Origin: Babesia bovis T2Bo
Taxonomy: Eukaryota > Apicomplexa > Aconoidasida > Piroplasmida > Babesiidae
Length of the DNA stretch: 64,000 bases
Assembly: GCF_000165395.2 (NCBI RefSeq)
Contig: NC_067396.1
Span: 558,001 to 622,000 of the forward strand
Reading direction: 5' to 3'
Below, in pieces: positions 1 to 11,547 of this stretch. A program made the translations under genes and the position numbers. Below the pieces are notes generated by a model. The model was given only the letters and a program-made list of their open reading frames with translations. It ran no database searches and was not told the origin of the DNA. How positions within the stretch are numbered: position 1 is the stretch's first letter; every line of letters begins with the position of its first letter.

Positions 1-22
1 TAACATTGATTCATTGTAGCAT

Positions 23-1590
23 TTAGACATTGTTTTTGATTGTTCCATCGACTTCATTAGACAAGGACGATATTAACCATTTCTTCACTGCAACTAGGAC
101 GTCATTTGACGCCTCATATTCTGAGGAATATTTTGTTACGTTATTACAATATACCTACCCAAATGTTTCAGTGTCTCTCCTAATTCTTCATACGGAACAT
201 TGATTGCTGTTTGGTTAAGCTTCAATTGTAGCCATGTTATAAAATCTGTTTCCAAAGAGTCCGAATATACCCAAAATTTAACTACATTCCCATCTTGTAT
301 ATCAAAGCAAATTTCAATCGAGCCAAAATCAAACCGTTGCTTCAATGACTTAAACCGTTTCATTTCTTCACCATATATCCACTTGGTGTCCTACAAATGC
401 TACAATGCTTCAATTCGCCAACTCACTTTCAACTTGTGATAGCACTCCTGGAATGCTTCATCATTACAGCATTTCGCCTTCGCATCAATATATTCTACAT
501 TTGTCGTGGGAGATTTGTAAAACGATGCCACTTCATCGATTATAGCATTGCATATCTACAAAACAACTGAGGGCACATCAAAAGCACATACCATTTCATG
601 CGTCACCGTTTCATTAAATTGACATAGATTAGTCACACGCGCTTTAACGCTTTTAACATTGTGCTTCTCCAACTTAGATATATCAGGAGTAAGATACTTG
701 TCTAGTGATCCTTGGTTGATATTGATTAAAAGGGTTCCTATTTGTTATACATGAGTTATAAAATACTATATCATACCGTGATGTAATGCTGCATTAGGTA
801 ACAATTTGAAAGCTGATCCGGAAAACTATTAAAAGATTAATTAATATTAAATCAATGGAATACAAAGATTGGGAACTTAACATATACACAAATTGCTAAT
901 CAATACAAAACATATGATACCGGTATTGAATTCCATATGCTATGTCAAATATTTTCAAAATACTAATGGACACATCAACAATAGAACCAATGTATCAACA
1001 TCTTACTTTCAATCCGTTTACACATAGATCATTTCTTCCACTAGGTTCGCACTTTTCACCTGTATTAATCTATTCAGGAGTTTATCTGATTACACCAACC
1101 TATGAGTTTGGTAACCGCTGAGCAAATTAAATTACAGTTCCTTTCAAAGCTATAGTCCTTCGGAGAAGAAATAAACGTGAAACACGTGTTGCCAAGGTCC
1201 TATAATAAACATACATCACCTTTATCCATAGGTATTAATTACCTGGTACACCGCTCCGCCTCCAGTGAACCTTCGTACTAGGTTAACACCGTCCTTCCTA
1301 ACGTTATCAAGGTTGCATTCCGACCAAACATTTTGGTTACACCCGACGATAACACATGGTGAATTACGCCATAAGAATAGTATTGGTACTTCATATTTGT
1401 TGTCTATGGCCATATTCTTCCCATAAGATTTCAATAGCGCGTTTTCCAACGCTAGATTGAAATATATATCATTTTCACTGGAGATTAAAACCTTTACACT
1501 TCTATTACCCGTTTTGATTTTCGTACTAAACCGGCGGCATAAATTTGAAAAGAGTACCATTTTGTATATTATGATGTGTAAATCTTTCAA
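23..1590 (-). CDS. lplA: Lipoate-protein ligase, 8 exons, probably mitochondrial
   Basis: Predicted to attach lipoate to E2/H proteins of 2-oxoacid dehydrogenase complexes. Exons by eye: 1590-1243, 1199-1100, 1059-1007, 825-777, 737-592, 555-427, 390-159 and 120-23. All phases agree, giving 1155 nt and 384 aa. Exon 1 carries the family motif RRFTGGGAVYQ followed across the intron by DLGNTCFTF. Later come SGRNDLCVNG and, after the next junction, FSGSAFKLLPNAALHHGTLLIN, the classic lipoyl/biotinyl ligase core. The N-terminus (MVLFSNLCRRFSTK) is basic and Phe/Ser-rich and would suit a mitochondrial presequence; either Met at 1590 or the one ten codons downstream could be the start. Piroplasms scavenge lipoate for mitochondrial enzymes, so LipL1/LipL2-type function is likely, but which of the two is not decided here. 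Introns are 35-180 nt. Confidence 0.9.
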
Positions 1591-1647
1591 TGAAGGCCTA
1601 TTTTGATTATTTATGAGGTTGATATTTCAAATCGAACTAGCTGGCGA

Positions 1648-1721
1648 GCCTCCTTAGCTCAGTTGGTTAGAGCGCCAGACTTTTAATCTGGTGGTCGGGG
1701 GTTCGAGCCCCCCAGGTGGCT
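1648..1721 (+). tRNA. tRNA-Lys (anticodon UUU)
   Basis: A full cloverleaf can be drawn: acceptor GCCTCCT / AGGTGGC, D-arm GCTC..GAGC, anticodon arm CCAGA-CTTTTAA-TCTGG with anticodon TTT, variable TGGTC, and T-arm GGGGG-TTCGAGC-CCCCC. There is no intron. Internal A box (TTAGCTCAGTTGG) and B box (GGTTCGAGCCC-like) are present. The acceptor stem has one U-U opposition at the 4:69 pair. It lies between the lipoate ligase start and the RCC1-protein stop. Confidence 0.95.
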
Positions 1722-1778
1722 TTATTATGTTTGGCTACATTCGCAGTGTTAGTTGATAGATTGGATGTTTGAACCTCA

Positions 1779-3615
1779 TCATTTAAAAATTATGGCCGTA
1801 TTGTTGAACGCACACCTGATGAACTCTATATTGCAATGTCTATTTAGGTTTTCCACCGTGTTAGAAGTAATGCCATGGTTGATATTCGTCGGTACGGTTA
1901 AGTTCCCCTTTCCTGCGGGATATGTACTATAAGGTTCCAAACTTACTTGCTGGATCTAGCTGTTTTTGTTGGTTGCTTCCCCACCCGATTAAGTATCCAC
2001 CTTCCATTGCTGCTATGCAGTGGCTGCTGCCACATCCAATGGTTCCCCGTATGATCGACCCGGGGAGATGGATACTTTTTGGGAGGTTCATTCTTACATC
2101 TAATCTTCCGCATTGTCCCAGGTGATTACCTCCACTTGCGATAATGTGTGTTTTACGTTCCCTTCGCGTTCGTTAACATGATACGCTGTAAAATACCTCT
2201 GCGTGGTGGTTGTAACAGCAACTATCGTAAAATCATCTCCCGCTGCTAGGCTTAATGTAGCTCCTTCCAGCAGTTTATGATGCTCGCTTAACCTGCCTAC
2301 GGCGTTTACCGGTATTGGATTATATTGCAGATGCCGATCTGTATGGGAGTATTTGGCATAGTTGCTAGCTCCATAGTCATCGTGTTTGATGTAGGGTTTA
2401 TATCTATCTTGTTCCAGGATTGTTCGACCTCTGGTATCACCCAGAAAGAGCTGGACGCTTGAGTCGTCACCAAATCTGTTAGGATATGTATCAAAAATTG
2501 CAAAACATACGTATATATATTACCTTCTGAGTCAATACAGCATGTATGCCTCCCTCCACAAACTACATCTACCACATTAGTTGCGGCATTATTAAATTCC
2601 ACCTATGGTCGGTCAGAATAAATATATCGTTTTTACCTTGTGGAGCTTAATGTGCTCTGTCATGTCATTTCCCCCTCTATCAAATGTCATAATTGTATTG
2701 CTTTTTAGAGTATTAGGCTTTGTGCCGCATTGGCCGAATGTATTGTCTCCGGTACAATCTAGGTCATGCATCATTTTACATATGCAAACCTACACAACTC
2801 TCCGTCATCAGTAAGGAACGCGGCATGTCGATTACCAACGCTCATTTTAACAACCTTTTTGTTACCTAGCCCAGGCATTAGGCCTAGGTACACGTTGCTT
2901 TCCTCATTGTGCAACTTGGTAGATGGGTTTTTATTAATGTCACTGGAAGCACTTCCAACGATTGTATCATTGGAAGTTGATCTTGGACTGCGATCATGCA
3001 AATAACGCTCCACATTATGTAATATATATACTTGCGAATCAGCTCCTAGCATGTATAAATCCTTTGATGAACAGTGGCAATCAACTATTGCGTTACAGGG
3101 AATTTGGAAGGGTAGTACAAATGTGTCATCTTTCCCCTTTCCCCAAATGTATACTCGACCTTTAGTATCCACTGAGGCCCCGAATGTAGGACCAAATGTC
3201 ACACATTTCCATCGTTGCGCATCTGTGTGAAGTAATGCAGTTTCTAGACGATAACATACCCCTGAATAATGGATGATCGGGAGATCCTCCCGGTAGAGCA
3301 CCAGGATTCCCCAATAGACACACCTTCTATGTCAGAATGTCAGTATTTATTTAACAAACATCTTACCCCTTTGTATTTGCTGGCACCTTTATTATCAAAA
3401 TCGGCATTACATCCAGCAAATGATATGGATGCACGACTGAATGCAACTACAAGTCCTCTGGTGAATAGGCGCCTTAATGAAGCACGAATATCTACCATTG
3501 ATTCATACATGACCTTCTTGACGAAATGTGCAAAAGTGGCATCATAACACCAGGTTAATGTGTACTTTCCTTCATGTGGTGTTGCAATGGTATTTTGATC
3601 TAGATTAACATTCAC
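1779..3615 (-). CDS. RCC1-repeat (beta-propeller) protein, about 8 exons
   Basis: Spliced on the minus strand with introns of about 33-40 nt. RCC1-type blades are visible in order: VCLLGNPGALPGG, GRVYIWGKG, NRHAAFLTDDGELYCTGDNT (formed across a GTAGGT..CTAG junction), CGGRHTCCIDSEGNIYTFGDD, then TIIASGGNHLGQCG-like and CGSSHCIAAMEGG-YLIGWGSNQQ. The stop is TGA at 1779-1781, after a last exon ending in NNTAIIFK. The N-terminal exon (3615-3367) has no match I recognise. RCC1 propellers act as Ran exchange factors or as general scaffolds; the divergent blades and extra N-terminal segment make a generic RCC1-like role safer than calling Ran-GEF. The start at 3615 is 24 bp from the divergently transcribed CWC25-like gene, so the two must share promoter sequence. 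Confidence 0.82.
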
Positions 3616-3638
3616 AGAAACTTTTATTATTTTACACT

Positions 3639-5209
3639 ATGTATGATGATGCGGAAGCGTCATTGGTGAGAGATAACAACCGCCAATGGACGCTAAGCAA
3701 TCGCGTCGAGGCTGAGGGCCTCGAGTGGCTCTATGCAGATCCTTCTGCTAATAAGAGCAATGCTAACCAGTTGGTAAGTTAATGCTATGTATCTGAATAT
3801 TAACATAGGAGGAATATCTATTGGGTAAGAGCATAGAAGGTGCGCGTGGAGAAATTGGACGTGAGCATGTTGACCAGACAGCTTGCGGATCGCTTCTTTC
3901 CGATGCTGCTGCTGTCGGCCCAGTTGATCAGACATTGAGTAAATTTCGTGAAGATCCATTATTCGTCATAAAGAAGGTTGAACTACACCAAAAACAGGTT
4001 CTTAAGAAATATGAAAGTCTTGTTCGTGCTAAGACTGCGTTAGCAGATGTCGTTTCTGAGCACAGTAATATAGGCGAAAAAAGTTGTGGCAACAGGAAGA
4101 GCCGTTCAACAAGGGGACACAGAGCATCGAATACGCTGGAAAGTCGTAGAGTTGAACATGATCGATACCGGAGTTACATAGATGATGAGCATTCTAGTAG
4201 GAAGCGCTCATCAAATTATCGCAATAAAGAGGAGCGCAGTTCGACGCGCTACAGATCTCGTTCCAGGGATAGTTGTGTAAGTGTGGAGTCCTATTACACG
4301 GAATACAAGGACCGCAGTGGTCACCATCGTCGAAATAACAGGCTCCACAGAGAAAGAAGGAGTCATGATCGTGTGCATTCTGTGTCAAACACATCAGTTA
4401 AAGACCGGAGACGCGATCGTGCGCGGAATCGTCTAGCAGGCGGCGTATCATCTGGTAGTGACGATAGTAGCGTAATTGTAGAACGACGTTTGAAGGGCAA
4501 TCCACGTGAACGCAATAGTCACTCAAGTAGATGCCGTGGGAACCGCGGTGGTACATCTTTCACGCGTCACGGCAGCAGAGATTCATCTCCAACTAGCCGT
4601 GAATCCCATTTCCGGATGTATGATAATGACATTGATTCCAGCCAAAAGAGAATGGACAAAAGGGATGCACCGAATTTTGAAAAGTATAGACCCACTTCTA
4701 GGAAGGATTTGGTGCGTAGCGATATTAGATCAAATAGTTCTGGCGGCGCTGAGAAGGTTGATACGAAGCTGCCTGCGGAGAGACAGGAACATGAAGAGAT
4801 TAAAGTCTCTACTAAACCCAAGTTAGGTCCGCAGGTCCCTCGAAAAGGTGACCCTCTCAAGTATGCTTTTGGAGTGACTCAGGACATATTACCTCCACAG
4901 GCGATCCAGGATCGTGCTGCAAGGCGGAACCATGAGATGTTCGAACGCGAACGCAACAAACAGAAGCTCTATGAGTCAAGCGATCCAAACGACCGTTTGG
5001 AACAAATGCAATCACATGGCGCATCACATCTTAAAGAGCGGTTGGAGCAGATGGAGGCTCATGAAAGTACAGTGAAATATATGGAGAGGGAAGACCGCCA
5101 CCAGCGGTATGATTACATATCAGCTGTGAAAAAACATGCATTTGAATCCGCTAAGCTGTCGGAACATGTACGTCAACGGGGTTCACGCACCCTCTTGGAG
5201 GATGATTGA
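3639..5209 (+). CDS. CWC25-like pre-mRNA splicing factor, Arg/Ser-rich, 2 exons
   Basis: Exons 3639-3773 and 3809-5209 are joined over a 35-nt intron, giving 511 aa. The N-terminus has EGLEWLYADPSANKSNANQ followed over the junction by LEEYLLGKSIEG, which fits the CWC25 family pattern of a WLY..P core and EEYLLG motif. Next is a segment ending KFREDPLFVIKKVEL. Residues roughly 130-330 are a long Arg/Ser/His-rich region, and the C-terminus is a charged helix that repeats RLEQM. CWC25 joins the spliceosome at the step-one catalytic stage. The usual N-terminal KSWHP segment was not found; it could lie in an unseen short exon or be missing. The RS-rich stretch makes nuclear location very likely. 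Confidence 0.75.
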
Positions 5210-5486
5210 ACGTTTCGTTTCTTGTAGAAATCAACATAAAATTTAAATATCGTAAATTCAGTTGCACATTGGACTTCTTTAAAGCTGATGTTTCCTGTAA
5301 TATCCTGGTTTTCTTAAAGTGACATTTCATAAGTACATTGGATACAAAAGTATACTAAAGGCATGACTGAATTTCTACATTATGATATAGCATGTTATTT
5401 ACTCGACAGCGATATGATTAGTCCTTCTGATCTGCGCAACGCAAAATATGAATGTTATATTAACGCTAGCTTAGGTGTTCCCTATG

Positions 5487-7843
5487 TCACACGACGTTTT
5501 TGGATCTTTTAGCGTGGCTTATGGCGCGTTCACAGCGCTTCTCCACGTCAGAAAGTAGGTCAGAGTAAACGTTGAGTTGCTTAACAACTACATGATTGAT
5601 GACTGCATGCTTGGCGGCGTCGATAAGCACTGGCACTTGGAATGCGTATATCGGACAGCACCCGAATTTGTTGCCTATATCGGCCTGTACAACATCACTG
5701 GGTGTAACTGCACCCAATCCCCCGTGTACCACGGGTATGCGTACATTGTATCTAAGTTCAAGTTGCTCGAAGCCATCTAGGAGTGCATCAAACGATCCCA
5801 CAAAGTTCGCCCTTAGTATTACCGGAACCACCGGACGTCCTATTTCGGGTGGTAATTTTGGCGGTGGTGCTACTCCATGTGCCTTTAGACTTTCTTCTGG
5901 CATATCCATATTGTCTAACTTCTCTGCCCATTTTTCACGTAATTGCTTGTTACGTTGTGCGACTACGGAGTTCCAATTTTCGTTAGGATCCTCGAATGCT
6001 TCATTTATTTCGTGGATGTTTGTGTTCGAATCCCCCCTTTCATGTGGATATAAGTGAAGATCTGTTTCTGAGTCCGAACAATCCGTAGTCTCTCCATCCG
6101 TAAAGTCTTTTGACAGTTGCTCTACAATTTTTGATTCACTGTCAATTGGTTTGAGTAATATAGATGATGGCAATGGATCGTCTATTAAGGCATCGTTATG
6201 TCTTACTTCATTTATGACGTCGTTGTCAACTGTTGCGGTCTTTATGTCGGGATAACCTGCATCTTCGCTAGGTTTTAGCACAACAGCCCATGGAAGATCT
6301 ATAAGCGGTCCTTGTATTTGGTTACTGCGAAGTAGCTGTAACTCTTTGCGATACTGACTGAGTCTGAAAGCTTCATGCTGCGACATTGTGCATAGTATAT
6401 CATCTGCGCTTGTTCCTTGATTGCTCTTTAGTCCAGTGATTCTCACAGCTTGACCCACATAAGCACGTTCCATTTTTGCATCTGGAATTATCTTTCCATT
6501 TATTGGATATATTCCTGCAATGCGACCATACTCAGTTCCAGCTACAAAGTAGGCACCTTCAATCAACACCCCGTGCCGTATTATTATCGTTAGCACTACA
6601 CCATAGGAGTGGGTTTTTTCTACCTCTATGATAAAACACGTTGCGAAGGGAGGATCTCCGGTGCTCACCAGGCAATTGGTTCTTCGAATGAACGACTCTA
6701 CTTCTTTCAGAGATATACCTCCAAATGGCTTTGCTATATAGGTTGGATTGATAGGTAACTCTGAATTTTCTAATTTTTGCGCTATAACGGTGCCCAGTTT
6801 AGCTAGACCTATACCAGTGCGTGTACTCAATGCCACGGCATTTCGTACTTGATCAGCCATATCAGTAGCTATTAATCCTGCTCGATACATATTTGAACAT
6901 TGTCTCTTTAATTCAGCACGTGCAACTTCAACTTCTCTGAATTCTAGGTCGGCCTTATTGATACAAAATATCACTGGCACGTTGAAACGGTTGGCTTGTA
7001 CAATAAGGTCTCTCGTTTGCACTTCACCACCCTCAACTGACAACAATAGTATCGCTAAATCCGCTAGATGCAAGGCACGGCCTCTCGAAAGCTCAAATAA
7101 TGCGTCACCGGGCGTGTCTAGGACCGTGGCTTGTACATGACCGTCTTCTGTCGGCAACATTACCGACCTGATAACCACTTGTTGCGTCGTATTACCATAT
7201 TCATGTACAAGCATCTCTTCCGCTGTATTGCTCATATACATTTCAATACTATAACGAACCACAAAGGCGTTCCATCAAGCTGGTTTTGCCATGGTCCTTG
7301 TGACCTATGATGGTAATCACAGGTAATGCCTTTTTGGTCACACATCGCTGTATGTTGTCATTATAAGATGTTTTAACTCACTTTTGGTGATTCAGGCTCC
7401 GGTGAAACCTGTATTGGCTGGTACCCTTGTTTCTTACAGGCTGCAACCGCCGCCTCGAAAGGCACTAAAACATGCCGTTTATTACTGATGTGTATTGGCA
7501 GCACAAATAACGGACCTACTTCGATTGGAAAATCCGACCTTCTTGATCTGTCCATGTGTAATTCCCCCTCGATATGGACACACCGCAGGCTCGCATACAC
7601 ATTGCGAGTTTTGTACGTAACATGAAGCACAGCTCCTATATTATATATGCGTTGAGCTACAGAATTACCTACATGTACGGCTACCCAGGGTGGTAGCAGT
7701 ATTTCTGGAGAACGTTGCGTCCTTCCCCGTGACAAGGTTTTCCTAAAGGCTACTCTGCCAATAGGTAGAAACTTGCCACGGTATGCAAGCCACTGGGTAA
7801 TTGCGATCATTAAGTTAAAAATGGAAAGTGTTGTGTTATACAT
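5487..7843 (-). CDS. Organellar translation initiation factor IF-2, 3 exons
   Basis: Exons 7843-7382, 7347-7260 and 7222-5487 (intron 34-37 nt each) give 761 aa. The GTPase core shows G1 GHKDHGKTS, G3 LDTPGDALF, G4 CINKADL and G5 STRTGIG, followed by the beta-barrel domain II and, near the C-terminus, the IF-2 domain 3 pattern VILRANFVGSFDALLDGFEQL. The G3 motif reads DTPGD where IF-2, EF-Tu and relatives normally have DTPGH, so the His that positions water for GTP hydrolysis is replaced by Asp. The N-terminal ~150 residues are basic and lack the usual long IF2N domain, fitting an organelle-targeted factor. Mitochondrion versus apicoplast is not decidable by eye. The second intron may start GTTCGT, an unusual donor. 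The gene follows the B-box gene on the same strand by 33 bp. Confidence 0.85.
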
Positions 7844-7876
7844 AATTGTCTATCGATGTTTTCCCACCCACCATGG

Positions 7877-10474
7877 TTAATATCTGTCTAGTATATCACA
7901 ATCTTTCTTGTTGCGTATTTTATTCCCGATGTTCTGGAATAACTGCAGAATGGATTTAGGGGATTTGACACTTGGCGAGCTTGTGAACTTCGGTAGTACA
8001 GATGGCAGGGTTATGTCGTTGCCTTGAAAAACACTGGCTCTAGTAGCGATGCTACGTGCCCGTCGAACAGGCTCTTCTGGCATTTCATATCTACCACTAG
8101 ATTTGCTTTCTAATCTTGGCATTGTCGTTGTACATATGGATGCATCATCTGCTAGGCTTCTGGTTTCGCTAGATGGCAACGAGGCAGCGTGTAATGTCAA
8201 ATCCTCCACTTGCCACTGGTTAGCCACTATTTCCCTTTCATTACGGAAGCACTTGTCATATAGCGCCTTCGACTCATTTTTTACTTTCTTTAATGTATCT
8301 GCCACGATTTTGAAATTTTGGTCGTCATAGAAGTACTCTGGATCATGCGTGTCCTCACATGTCCGGTGTTCACCTTCTGGATCCATGACACAACTATCAG
8401 CCGGACTCTCGCAATTCAACTTATGCAACTGCTGCAGGGTAGTTCCATCGGACATGCCCTTAAGTGGCGGAGCTTCTATTGCTTGGAATTGGTTTGTATT
8501 TGACATTTCACGGTCCCTTTGCAATTTTGCCACTATCCTCTCGATTCTTACTGTCCACAAATCTACAGTTTTGTCTGATTCACACGTGAACAGCCAGAAT
8601 CGCATGCTTCCGTTTTTATTCTCGGTGATTTCAAAACCATTCGGATGCCCTATACGCTGCAATTTGGTAATCTGCAGTGTATTCGGATCTCTAAATGGCC
8701 TAATAGTAATAGCGCTTAAATCGATACTAGATTCCACTGGTACATCATCAGCAAACAAATCACTTTCAAGTACGAACAGGCGCGGTCCGCACAGATATAC
8801 GGCACGCTGGCGCCATGAACACCTCTGCGAATCTCGTCGTAAGAATAAGCCTTTGAGCTCCGCATGATTAACTATATCCAATGTATTTTCAGCACCTTTT
8901 ACCCATAACGAGGGCCCTGGAGGACGAGTTCGCCTTTCTGCTAATCTACGAGGTTGGTGCTGTATCTCTGGTTGTTCCATGACACGTGTACCATTAGCTA
9001 TTTTTTCCAAACCATTCACACAATCGCGTACACATGCCCTCAAGGTAGATGACAGTGCTGCAATCTGTGTGAAATTTAGATGTAATCTAGTCTCATGGTC
9101 CAATAGAAGGTTTGCCAAGTTACCACAGTGAAGATGCCAATGTGGCACCTCTAGTACAAGATCGGGTATTTCTTCATCTGTAAATAGTATTTTTTCAAAG
9201 TTTGCCCGCAGATCTACGAACATATTGAGTGCCATACCGGGATTCTTCACGCGATTAATAGCTTCCAGTTGTGCCAGACAACCTCTAAAATATCTGCTCA
9301 AAGCTCCACTGGCGTGCATCAACCTGTTGAGTGCCGCTGATCCCACCTGTTGCATATTTTTAATATCCTGCATCCCTAATGTACGCTTGACCTTCAGAGC
9401 ATCGTGGACACGCTGCAATCCACTACGCATGGACCTGGTAGCATTTTTAAGCCCTGCATTAGAGGTATCTGCAACAAGTTGCAATTCAGGTAATACTAAA
9501 GACAAATCGTTATGCCTGCGTACCACTGCATTCAAGCAATCTCCCAGCAGTTCTTTGACCTCAGCTGCTGCACGTTCAATTTCCACCACCTTATGGCCAT
9601 CACCGGTATGAGCCTCTTCGGTACACCTGGTGCATACTGGTAGCATGTGACAAACAGTACAGGCAAATTGTAGGTTACACCCTTCGTGTATTGTACATGG
9701 TTCATATGAGGGAAATGCTGACTCTCCCGGTCGAATTTGTATAGTCATGTCCTGATACATGTTACCAGCCTTACTTCCTGAGGCCTGAGTGGCCATATCT
9801 CCATATGAAAACAGCCCTGACATTTGATCTGATGCTGTTAGCCTTGTTTCTTTACCCGATGTAGCAGTCACTAGTTTGTGAGTTTGGTTTATTCCATCAG
9901 AGTGCCTTTGTACAGCGCAGACGCCACAAAAGTGCATTACACATGAATTACATCGCACTGTAGCCAATGATATATAACACTCTGAACACAATCTGACCTC
10001 CGCATCACAAGGGGATGCCGAACTTTTGGCAACATTTCTTACGACATGATACATGGGTGTTACGGTATCCGCTTCAGCTTGAGTTGCATTGTACAGTGCC
10101 CTCGTTGCACCTGCAAGTTGATCAATATGTACGTTTTCATTTATGAGCTGTTTTGGTACGGGTTTGACCTCCGTATCTGAGGGTCTATTTGCCTCTTCTA
10201 TATCGATTTGTCTAGATGGCTTTAAACGCTCAACATCGAATACTGGCTTCTTCAAGTTTGTCGGACGTTCAAAAATATCTAACACACGTCCAAAGGCATC
10301 GACAACGGAATCCGCAAGGTGCGGTAATCTGCTGCGTGCTACATCTGCATATCCTGAGAAGAGATCAGTGCCATCCGTCTTGATAACCCTTCCGAGATCA
10401 ATTCCTTGGGATATTAGATTCCCTATCATATCTCCTGCCATTGTAGTATTATCTACTGGCACACCGATGCGCAA
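7877..10474 (-). CDS. B-box zinc-finger protein with a C-terminal PH domain
   Basis: Single long exon of at least 865 aa. Two B-box-like zinc modules lie near residues 155-200 (CSECYISLATVRCNSC..FCGVCAVQRH pattern) and 255-300 (CTIHEG..FACTVCHMLPVCTRC.EEAH). A predicted helical, coiled-coil stretch follows. Near residues 530-650 is a PH-like domain beginning LKGLFLRRDS, with the terminal helix Trp in DLWTVRIERIV. A Ser-rich basic tail ends the protein. The combination looks TRIM-like without a RING and with a lipid-binding PH. The start is unresolved: the frame remains open and coding-looking up to about 10555 with no ATG, so a small upstream exon is likely; the first in-frame ATG is at 10441. 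I do not recognise a specific orthologue. Confidence 0.75.
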   Translation of the reverse strand: MRIGVPVDNTTMAGDMIGNLISQGIDLGRVIKTDGTDLFSGYADVARSRLPHLADSVVDAFGRVLDIFERPTNLKKPVFDVERLKPSRQIDIEEANRPSDTEVKPVPKQLINENVHIDQLAGATRALYNATQAEADTVTPMYHVVRNVAKSSASPCDAEVRLCSECYISLATVRCNSCVMHFCGVCAVQRHSDGINQTHKLVTATSGKETRLTASDQMSGLFSYGDMATQASGSKAGNMYQDMTIQIRPGESAFPSYEPCTIHEGCNLQFACTVCHMLPVCTRCTEEAHTGDGHKVVEIERAAAEVKELLGDCLNAVVRRHNDLSLVLPELQLVADTSNAGLKNATRSMRSGLQRVHDALKVKRTLGMQDIKNMQQVGSAALNRLMHASGALSRYFRGCLAQLEAINRVKNPGMALNMFVDLRANFEKILFTDEEIPDLVLEVPHWHLHCGNLANLLLDHETRLHLNFTQIAALSSTLRACVRDCVNGLEKIANGTRVMEQPEIQHQPRRLAERRTRPPGPSLWVKGAENTLDIVNHAELKGLFLRRDSQRCSWRQRAVYLCGPRLFVLESDLFADDVPVESSIDLSAITIRPFRDPNTLQITKLQRIGHPNGFEITENKNGSMRFWLFTCESDKTVDLWTVRIERIVAKLQRDREMSNTNQFQAIEAPPLKGMSDGTTLQQLHKLNCESPADSCVMDPEGEHRTCEDTHDPEYFYDDQNFKIVADTLKKVKNESKALYDKCFRNEREIVANQWQVEDLTLHAASLPSSETRSLADDASICTTTMPRLESKSSGRYEMPEEPVRRARSIATRASVFQGNDITLPSVLPKFTSSPSVKSPKSILQLFQNIGNKIRNKKDCDILDRY

Positions 10475-10555
10475 TAGTGGCTTAGAAACTAAATGTGTGG
10501 GATTGTATCTGCCACCAAAAGTATGATCGGGGGAGGATATTCCTGTGCTTACATC

Positions 10556-11133
10556 GTTTGTCCGTAATGCTATAGGTGTGCAATATAGCTATTTATATAA
10601 GAGTTAAACTAATGTGTGAACATTTGCGAATGGTTTCCACACTCGTCATATTGGGTGTCGGAAGTTATGATTGAGCTTTGAGTGCCGTACACTTGAGATA
10701 CCCGTTGTCTAATCTTGATTTGCATTTATTTGCAATATAGCCAATAGCATGTTATATGTGTGATGTTTGCAGAGGGGTGTATGATACTTTGGTTATGTTG
10801 ACGTTCAGTGTGTAGAGGTATAATTTCTTAAAAAGTACAATCTACAATACTCCGTCATCACTTAATAACTATACGCACAAGAGGAATTATGCGTTAGTGT
10901 CTAATTCTAATTTTAGAAGCTTAATCGTGACATGTGTATCAACATGGCGTATCGCCAGAATAGCGTGCTGTGAGTGGTTATTCTTTGCACAGTTACAAAC
11001 TAGTTTTACAAAAATCAGCGACATTGCGTAAGTATATAATTGGCTGCGTTTACAGCTATTCCTTTCTACGACATGAAGAGAAGGTTTCCGTTTAAAATTG
11101 CTGCAACTATCAGCTATATTTAATCTAACTGAA
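10556..11133. other. Intergenic, no confident gene
   Basis: AT-rich stretch upstream of the B-box gene. It may contain that gene's missing first exon and its promoter. Nothing else is supported. Confidence 0.5.
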
Positions 11134-11337
11134 CTATTTACTGCCATACCTCCTAATGTGCCAAGATGATTGAGTTGTGCCTTTTGAATCGAACGCCATT
11201 TAAATTTGACAAGTACATGAATGGGCGTCTCCTTGTACACTAATTTGCATCATGGATCTGGTAACATAAACATCTGTTTCCTTCGCTGTGACCGCTGTTT
11301 TTATGCCCCTTTCTGCTAAGTTGTATCTAAGATGCAT
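11134..11337 (-). CDS. Possible tiny two-exon gene (hypothetical)
   Basis: A reading frame starting at ATG 11337 (MHLRYNLAERGIKTAV..) continues over a possible 36-nt GT..AG intron to a TAG at 11134-11136, giving about 56 aa. The same frame also stays open some 110 bases upstream of the ATG, which could mean a longer gene with an unseen first exon. Codon content looks more protein-like than the flanks, but I recognise no family and the evidence is weak. It could equally be chance. Confidence 0.25.
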
Positions 11338-11547
11338 TGATTCGTTTACCCGTTTCACAAAATTTACATGAAGAAGTCTGATCGACAGATTGAAAATGTT
11401 TGATTTTAACGTGGTATAGATCGTGCATAGGGTATAGAACTGACTTCTATATTGTTAAATATACCGCATTTCTTTCTATAGTCCCTTGCTTATCATTCAT
11501 TTTTATATATTACCAAGGACTACCTAGTACCAGTAGCTACGGGGCCA

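Noticed and set aside
8049..8867. Plus-strand open frames over the B-box gene
   Set aside because: Shadows of the 865-aa minus-strand frame, no independent coding signal.
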